Part shown: positions 6,274 to 9,723 of the stretch, piece after piece
How the letters are laid out: each line of letters opens with the position of its first letter
How positions within the stretch are numbered: position 1 is the stretch's first letter
Assembly: GCA_902470475.1 (NCBI GenBank)
Contig: CABRGT010000072.1
Span: 1-9,723, forward strand
DNA: 9,723 bases
Direction of reading: 5' to 3'
From: an uncultured Porphyromonadaceae bacterium
Lineage (GTDB): Bacteria > Bacteroidota > Bacteroidia > Bacteroidales > Muribaculaceae
Program-made: the position numbers and the translations under genes
Notes under the pieces: model-generated
What the model was told of the DNA's origin: nothing
Database searches by the model: none
What the model saw: only the letters and a program-made list of their open reading frames with translations

Positions 6274-7905
6274 TTATCGGATTACGACTTTGGCAACGCT
6301 GCCGGCGCTGCGGCGGATCACGATCTGGCCGGGCTGCGGGTCGGCCACGGGCATGCCCTGCAGGTTGTAGTAGGTGACTGCCGTGTCGGCGGGAGAGATG
6401 GCTGCGTCGGTGACGCCGAGCACGTCGGTCAGATCGAGGTACATCGGACCGTCGGTATAGCCGGAGGCTGTCTGGGTGAAGTTGACGTTCATCCAGTAGT
6501 CGGCGCCCTCGGTAAGGAATCCGGCGTAGACGTAGGCCTGGAACGGGAAAGTGATGCGGCCGTTTTTCATGATGCCGCCGTAGCCGAGAGTCTTGATCTC
6601 GTCCTTGGTCTTGCCTGCAGCGAGGGCCTGTGCGGCGCGCGACGAGATGCGGAAGTCGCCGTCGGTCTCGGTGATATAGCCTACCGGTCCTTCCTCGAGC
6701 ACGACGCAGTCGGGGTCGGAGGCGTCAAAGTACATATAGTGGCTGTGCGAGCCGTGAACCGAAGGAGTCAGCGTGTTCGAGCGGGTCGAGGCGAACGGAT
6801 CGACGATGCGGTAGCGGCCCGGGCACGACTCGTCCTCCTGGACGGAAACTTCGGTCTCGGCGGGGGTGAAGCCGTAGGCGTGTGTGACGGTGTAGTCGTA
6901 GAAGCGTGCTTTGCCGGGGAGGTCTTTCCAGCCTTCGGTGGCGTCGGGTGCGTAGACTATCGTGTAGTCGAGGGTCTGGAGAGAGCCGTCGGCGTCGAGT
7001 GCGAGAGCCAGGATATAGACGGGCTGGCACGGTTTGAGATCAGTCGGCAGTTCGACGAACGCGCCTTGCTGCGAGGTGAGCAGTGTCGGGTTCTTGAGCA
7101 GAGCGGTGAGCTGGTCCTCGTCGGTCAGGTCGGTGACAGCGCCGGCCAGTATGGCGGCAACATCGGCTCCGGCCCATGCCGATACGAGCGCCTTGCCGTC
7201 GACCGGACACCAGGAGCCGCCCAGCAGTTCGAGCGAGTAGTCTTTGGCTCCGGGCAGCGCGAGGCTCCAGGCGCCGTTGGGGTCGCCGGAGTAGCCGCGT
7301 CCTTTGGCGTCGATCGAGGGGTAGGTGAGCCATAGCGACTTCGGCGTGGGGAATGATATCACGTTATCTTTCAGTGTTCCCTGGAGTCGGTTGCTGGAGA
7401 TGACGTCCGCGCTTATCTCGCCGGTCTTGGCCATCCATGTGTAGGAGTAGACGTAGAATTCCTCGCCGTTGAGTATGATGCCGAGATCCGACGGCTCGAT
7501 GATTACGTTGTCGGGGTCGGTGGCGTCGATCACCATGTATCGCACGGCCTCGTCGACCGAGATGTATGAGCCGTATGACTTGATGTCGGGGTTCGAGCGG
7601 ATAGGTTCGACGATGCGGTAGTAGCCTTCGTTGGCGGCGTCCTTTTCGACCTGTACTTCATAAGTGGCCGGGGATTCGCCCTGAAAGAGTCCGGTGAGCA
7701 GGTCGTCGGTGTATCGGCACGTGCCGATCGACTGCCAGTCGTGGGGCGTGGCCGGGTCGGGTGCGGCGGGTGCTTTCAGCGGCTGTGCGGCTGTGGCGTA
7801 GGGCCGGGCCTGCGGTTCGGCGGGTATGACGAGTGATTGATGCCCGGCGGCGGCCGATGCGGCGCCGAGAACTGTTGCGAATGTTAAAGTGTAAAGTTTT
7901 TTCAT
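6274..7905 (-). CDS. Secreted two-module protein with C-terminal sorting-like tail, unknown function
   Basis: The protein has 543 residues from ATG 7903-7905. An in-frame ATG at 7948-7950 would add 15 residues, but it lies upstream of the -7 box, so the later start is correct. Residues 1-20 are a signal peptide (MKKLYTLTFATVLGAASAAA). An Ala/Pro-rich linker leads to module 1 (about 57-194), and a related module 2 follows at about 326-465. Matching blocks are YEVQVEKD..YYRIVEPI with TEVSVQEDE..RYRIVDPF, YMVIDATDPDNVIIE with YMYFDASDPDCVVLE, and LKDNVISFP with MKNGRITFP. The linker (195-325) contains a segment rich in Ala, Leu and Asp. The end (TAVTYYNLQGMPV...PGQIVIRR, about 508-543) is the short beta-rich tail seen on many Bacteroidales exported proteins, similar to type IX sorting domains. 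I recognise no enzyme motif; a surface or secreted binding role is only a guess. Terminators flank it on both sides. Confidence 0.8.
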   Translation of the reverse strand: MKKLYTLTFATVLGAASAAAGHQSLVIPAEPQARPYATAAQPLKAPAAPDPATPHDWQSIGTCRYTDDLLTGLFQGESPATYEVQVEKDAANEGYYRIVEPIRSNPDIKSYGSYISVDEAVRYMVIDATDPDNVIIEPSDLGIILNGEEFYVYSYTWMAKTGEISADVISSNRLQGTLKDNVISFPTPKSLWLTYPSIDAKGRGYSGDPNGAWSLALPGAKDYSLELLGGSWCPVDGKALVSAWAGADVAAILAGAVTDLTDEDQLTALLKNPTLLTSQQGAFVELPTDLKPCQPVYILALALDADGSLQTLDYTIVYAPDATEGWKDLPGKARFYDYTVTHAYGFTPAETEVSVQEDESCPGRYRIVDPFASTRSNTLTPSVHGSHSHYMYFDASDPDCVVLEEGPVGYITETDGDFRISSRAAQALAAGKTKDEIKTLGYGGIMKNGRITFPFQAYVYAGFLTEGADYWMNVNFTQTASGYTDGPMYLDLTDVLGVTDAAISPADTAVTYYNLQGMPVADPQPGQIVIRRSAGSVAKVVIR

Positions 7906-7937
7906 AGAAATTATACGATCGGTAAATGAAACTGCCG

Positions 7938-7968
7938 CAAAGATATGCATTTTGTCAACAACTGCAAA
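7938..7968 (-). promoter_or_regulatory. Complete Bacteroidetes promoter (TTTG-N19-TATCTTTG)
   Basis: On the minus strand a -33 TTTG (7965-7968) is followed by exactly 19 bases and a -7 TATCTTTG (7938-7945), a full match to the Bacteroides vegetative sigma factor consensus. The expected transcription start is near 7930, giving a leader of about 25 bases before the ATG at 7905. It is the best promoter in the window. Confidence 0.85.
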
Positions 7969-8059
7969 GGTTTTTGCGGATTTTTTCAGGTTGCTCCCAT
8001 AATATGTGTTATAATATGTCTCTGACCGGCGGCCACGGTGCGGCGCCTCGGGAGAGTAT

Positions 8060-8096
8060 AATAAAAATCCCGCTCCGGAGTGCGGAGCGGGATTTT
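8060..8096 (-). terminator. Rho-independent terminator of the ompA-like gene
   Basis: A perfect 14-bp inverted repeat pairs aaaatcccgctccg (8064-8077) with its complement (8083-8096) around a 5-base loop. On the minus strand it begins 22 bases after the ompA-like stop and exits into TTTTTATTATA, a good U-tract. Confidence 0.92.
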
Positions 8097-8118
8097 CAAG
8101 CTGTATGGTTAAAGATGC

Positions 8119-9327
8119 TTATTCGGCTTCTTCGATGGTGACAGCGCGGTCAAGCGATACGTACTTCTCGCCGTTCTCGGTGATGTTGCAGAGGCTGCCG
8201 TTGTTGATGGTGGCGGTGATCTGCGATTCGGGAACGCCGAGTTTCACGAGGCGGTTGTACACACCGTTCACACGGTTGTGACGCAGGGTCTCGTTGTATT
8301 CGGGAGTACCGGTGTAGTTGTCGGCCCAGCCGGTGAGGACATACTTGGTGTTGGGGTTCTGCTTCATCACGTTGGCGATGGCAGCCACGATGTTGTTGTC
8401 CTCGCGGGTGAGGGTGTAGACGTTGATGGGGTAGTAGATGGTGGCCAGGGGGGCCTTCTCCTCAACAGTCTGAACGGCTGCGGGGCGGTTGAGGCACTCG
8501 CGGAGCGAGTTCTCGAGGTCGTTTACGCGGGCTTCCGAGGTGGACAGACGTGCAACGACAGCGTCGCAGTTCTGAGCGGGCGGGCAGACGGGAACCACGG
8601 GAGCCTTCCAGTCGCGCTGGTTGAAGAGGTAGGTAAGGCCGAGGTAAGCCTGCACGTCGAGGTAGGTGCGGTTGCCGGTGTCGTAGATGTCGTCGCAGGT
8701 TGCGTCGTAGGCTGAAGCGCGGAGATCAAGCGAGAGCTGAACCTGCTTGCTTACGTTGAACGAGTTGATGATACCTGCACGGAAGGTGAGGACTTTGTCC
8801 TTGTTGTGCCATCCGTCGGCGTCGCCCTTGGTGTCGAGTGTGCGTTCGAGCATGCAGTATGCGCCGGCACCGCCGTAGAATGTGAAGTTGTATACGCGGT
8901 TGGGCTTGTAGCCGCAGAAGAGGTTGGTCAGGTTGACCATCAGGTCGAATGTGGGGCCGATGGCCATCTGGCGGGTCTTGTAGTAGCCGTCGGTCATGTG
9001 CTCGTTGGGCAGATAGCCGTCAGCACCTTCGGTACCCATGCCCTTGAGCGACATCCAGTCGACGCCGATGCGGCCGCCGAATACCGGGGTGAACCACTTG
9101 CCGACATACAGAGCGGCGTTGGGTGCGAAGCGGTCCTTGAGGTCGCGCACTACGTCGTGACGCGAGAAGTTAACGTTGACACCACCCTGTGCGGTGATGA
9201 ACCAGTTGTCCTTGAAAGAGTTGATCAGATAGCCCTGTGCGGGATCTTCCTGATACTGTGTTTCCTGTGCGACCATAGGCGCTACGGCGAAAGCACAGGC
9301 AGCAGCGATTAGAGTAATCTTCTTCAT
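8119..9327 (-). CDS. OmpA-family outer membrane protein (beta-barrel plus peptidoglycan-binding domain)
   Basis: The protein has 402 residues. Residues 1-20 are a signal peptide ending AQETQ. Residues about 40-236 have alternating hydrophobic/aromatic strands typical of an eight-stranded barrel (WFITAQGGVNVNF, AALYVGKWFTPVFGGRIGVDW, FTFYGGAGAY, VQLSLDLRASAYD, TYLDVQAYLGLTYLF). A linker with Cys248 and Cys254 (PVCPPAQNC) and a short coiled-coil segment (258-278) lead to the OmpA-like domain (about 295-400). There TGWADNYTG supplies Asp336, and YNETLRHNRVNGVYNRLVKLGV supplies Arg352, the two residues that bind the peptide stem of peptidoglycan in this family. It tethers the outer membrane to the wall and in Bacteroidales is usually among the most abundant envelope proteins. 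Here the family's usual 'N..LS..RA' is N-E-T-L-R-H-N-R-V, a mild variation. The gene is single, with its own leader and terminator. Confidence 0.93.
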   Translation of the reverse strand: MKKITLIAAACAFAVAPMVAQETQYQEDPAQGYLINSFKDNWFITAQGGVNVNFSRHDVVRDLKDRFAPNAALYVGKWFTPVFGGRIGVDWMSLKGMGTEGADGYLPNEHMTDGYYKTRQMAIGPTFDLMVNLTNLFCGYKPNRVYNFTFYGGAGAYCMLERTLDTKGDADGWHNKDKVLTFRAGIINSFNVSKQVQLSLDLRASAYDATCDDIYDTGNRTYLDVQAYLGLTYLFNQRDWKAPVVPVCPPAQNCDAVVARLSTSEARVNDLENSLRECLNRPAAVQTVEEKAPLATIYYPINVYTLTREDNNIVAAIANVMKQNPNTKYVLTGWADNYTGTPEYNETLRHNRVNGVYNRLVKLGVPESQITATINNGSLCNITENGEKYVSLDRAVTIEEAE

Positions 9328-9401
9328 AGGAAATTTAGTTAGTTTATGATTGAATGATTAATAATTGTATTTTTTAGGGCGCTATTCCGAGTTTTCGGGC
9401 G

Positions 9402-9409
9402 CTAAGTTA
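9402..9409 (-). promoter_or_regulatory. Candidate ompA-like gene promoter (TAACTTAG)
   Basis: The minus strand reads GTAACTTAGCGCCC. TAACTTAG is one base from TAnnTTTG, and TTAG (9432-9435) lies 22 bases upstream in the -33 position. Transcription from here would give a leader of about 65-75 bases, AT-rich near the start codon, as expected for a highly expressed outer membrane protein mRNA. No Shine-Dalgarno is obvious, which is common in this phylum. Confidence 0.42.
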
Positions 9410-9527
9410 CGAACATTTATCGAGATTATAACTAAAAAAAGTGAAAAATTGTTGAGCGAAGTGCGATTTTTCTGTCGCCGGCCCCGTTTTTTTAACATTT
9501 CACCCTTTTTAGAGTCAGTATTTTAGG

Positions 9528-9556
9528 ACCCCGGAGGGATTTTTTCCCTCCGGGGT
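9528..9556 (-). terminator. Hairpin after the transketolase gene
   Basis: A perfect 12-bp inverted repeat, accccggaggga (9528-9539) with tccctccggggt (9545-9556), surrounds a 5-base loop and begins 9 bases after the transketolase stop. The run of Ts is in the plus-strand loop, not after the minus-strand stem, so it lacks a classic U-tract. It is still the likely transcript end or 3' stabiliser. Confidence 0.65.
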
Positions 9557-9565
9557 GATGCCGGT

Positions 9566-9723
9566 TCACACGGCGAGCTGTGCGCGCACGTGCTCGTAGA
9601 TGTTCTGCGGAGTGAATCCGAACTTTTCGTCGAGAACCTTGTAAGGGGCGGAGGCGCCGAAGCGTGCCAGGCCGAATACGGCGCCGTCGAAGCCGCGGAT
9701 GGCGCGTATGGTCGAAGGCAGGC
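9566..9723 (-). CDS. tkt: Transketolase, C-terminal end (partial)
   Basis: The minus-strand frame enters from the right edge and gives 51 residues before TGA at 9566-9568. The segment FDGAVFGLARFGASAPYKVL, then DEKFGFTPQNI and a short helix EHVRAQLAV, matches the C-terminal end of transketolases, where 'G.dgaivG...FG.SAP...L...fGft...v' is conserved in the third domain. Transketolase moves two-carbon units between sugar phosphates in the non-oxidative pentose phosphate pathway, using thiamine diphosphate. The cofactor-binding and catalytic domains lie outside the window, so activity cannot be judged. A related C-terminal domain occurs in other thiamine enzymes, but the FGASAP segment favours transketolase. 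Confidence 0.87.
   Translation of the reverse strand, partial: LPSTIRAIRGFDGAVFGLARFGASAPYKVLDEKFGFTPQNIYEHVRAQLAV

Noticed and set aside
1..9723. CRISPR array, insertion sequence, tRNA or defence system
   Set aside because: Reading both strands, I saw no regularly spaced repeats, transposase motifs, tRNA-like cloverleaf ends or defence-type domains. The window reads as housekeeping and envelope genes.

Overview
The window looks like an ordinary chromosomal segment from a Bacteroidales bacterium, most likely Muribaculaceae or a close relative. Four things point there. Intergenic regions carry the Bacteroidetes -7 promoter signature TAnnTTTG instead of E. coli-type boxes. Coding regions are GC-rich and spacers AT-rich. 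There is a secreted protein ending in a 'YYNLQGMPV...PGQIVIRR' tail typical of Bacteroidales exported proteins. The OmpA-like, OmpH/Skp-like and acyl-CoA ligase proteins match Bacteroidales versions of those families. This assignment is inference from motifs; no database search was made.

Layout, left to right. (1) 1-617, minus: 5' part of a secreted protein, probably a GH20-type beta-N-acetylhexosaminidase with an extra N-terminal domain; it runs off the left edge. (2) 789-2603, minus: AMP-forming long-chain fatty acid-CoA ligase. (3) 2802-3599, minus: exported N-acetylmuramidase-family protein. (4) 3730-5190, minus: PepD, an M20-family aminoacyl-histidine dipeptidase, followed by a strong hairpin terminator. 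(5) 5191-5369: a divergent intergenic region. (6) 5370-5534, plus: a 54-residue single-pass membrane protein, apparently in an operon with (7) 5580-6200, plus: an OmpH/Skp-like chaperone that carries a lipobox. (8) 6222-6254: a perfect 14-bp bidirectional terminator between convergent genes. (9) 6274-7905, minus: a 543-residue secreted protein with two diverged copies of one module and a C-terminal sorting-like tail, driven by the best promoter in the window. (10) 8119-9327, minus: an abundant-type OmpA-family beta-barrel/peptidoglycan-binding protein with its own terminator. (11) 9566-9723, minus: the last 51 residues of transketolase, running off the right edge.

The common theme is the cell envelope (muramidase, OmpH/Skp-like chaperone, OmpA, secreted duplicated protein, secreted hexosaminidase) alongside housekeeping metabolism (acyl-CoA ligase, dipeptidase, transketolase). 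Most genes appear to be separately transcribed units with their own promoters or terminators. The clearest operon is the 54-residue protein plus the OmpH-like gene. I see no CRISPR array, RNA gene, insertion sequence, phage remnant or defence island, and no evidence for a new multi-gene system. The least understood items are the 54-residue protein, the duplicated 543-residue protein, and the lipidated OmpH-like protein whose residues after the cysteine resemble a surface-export signal.
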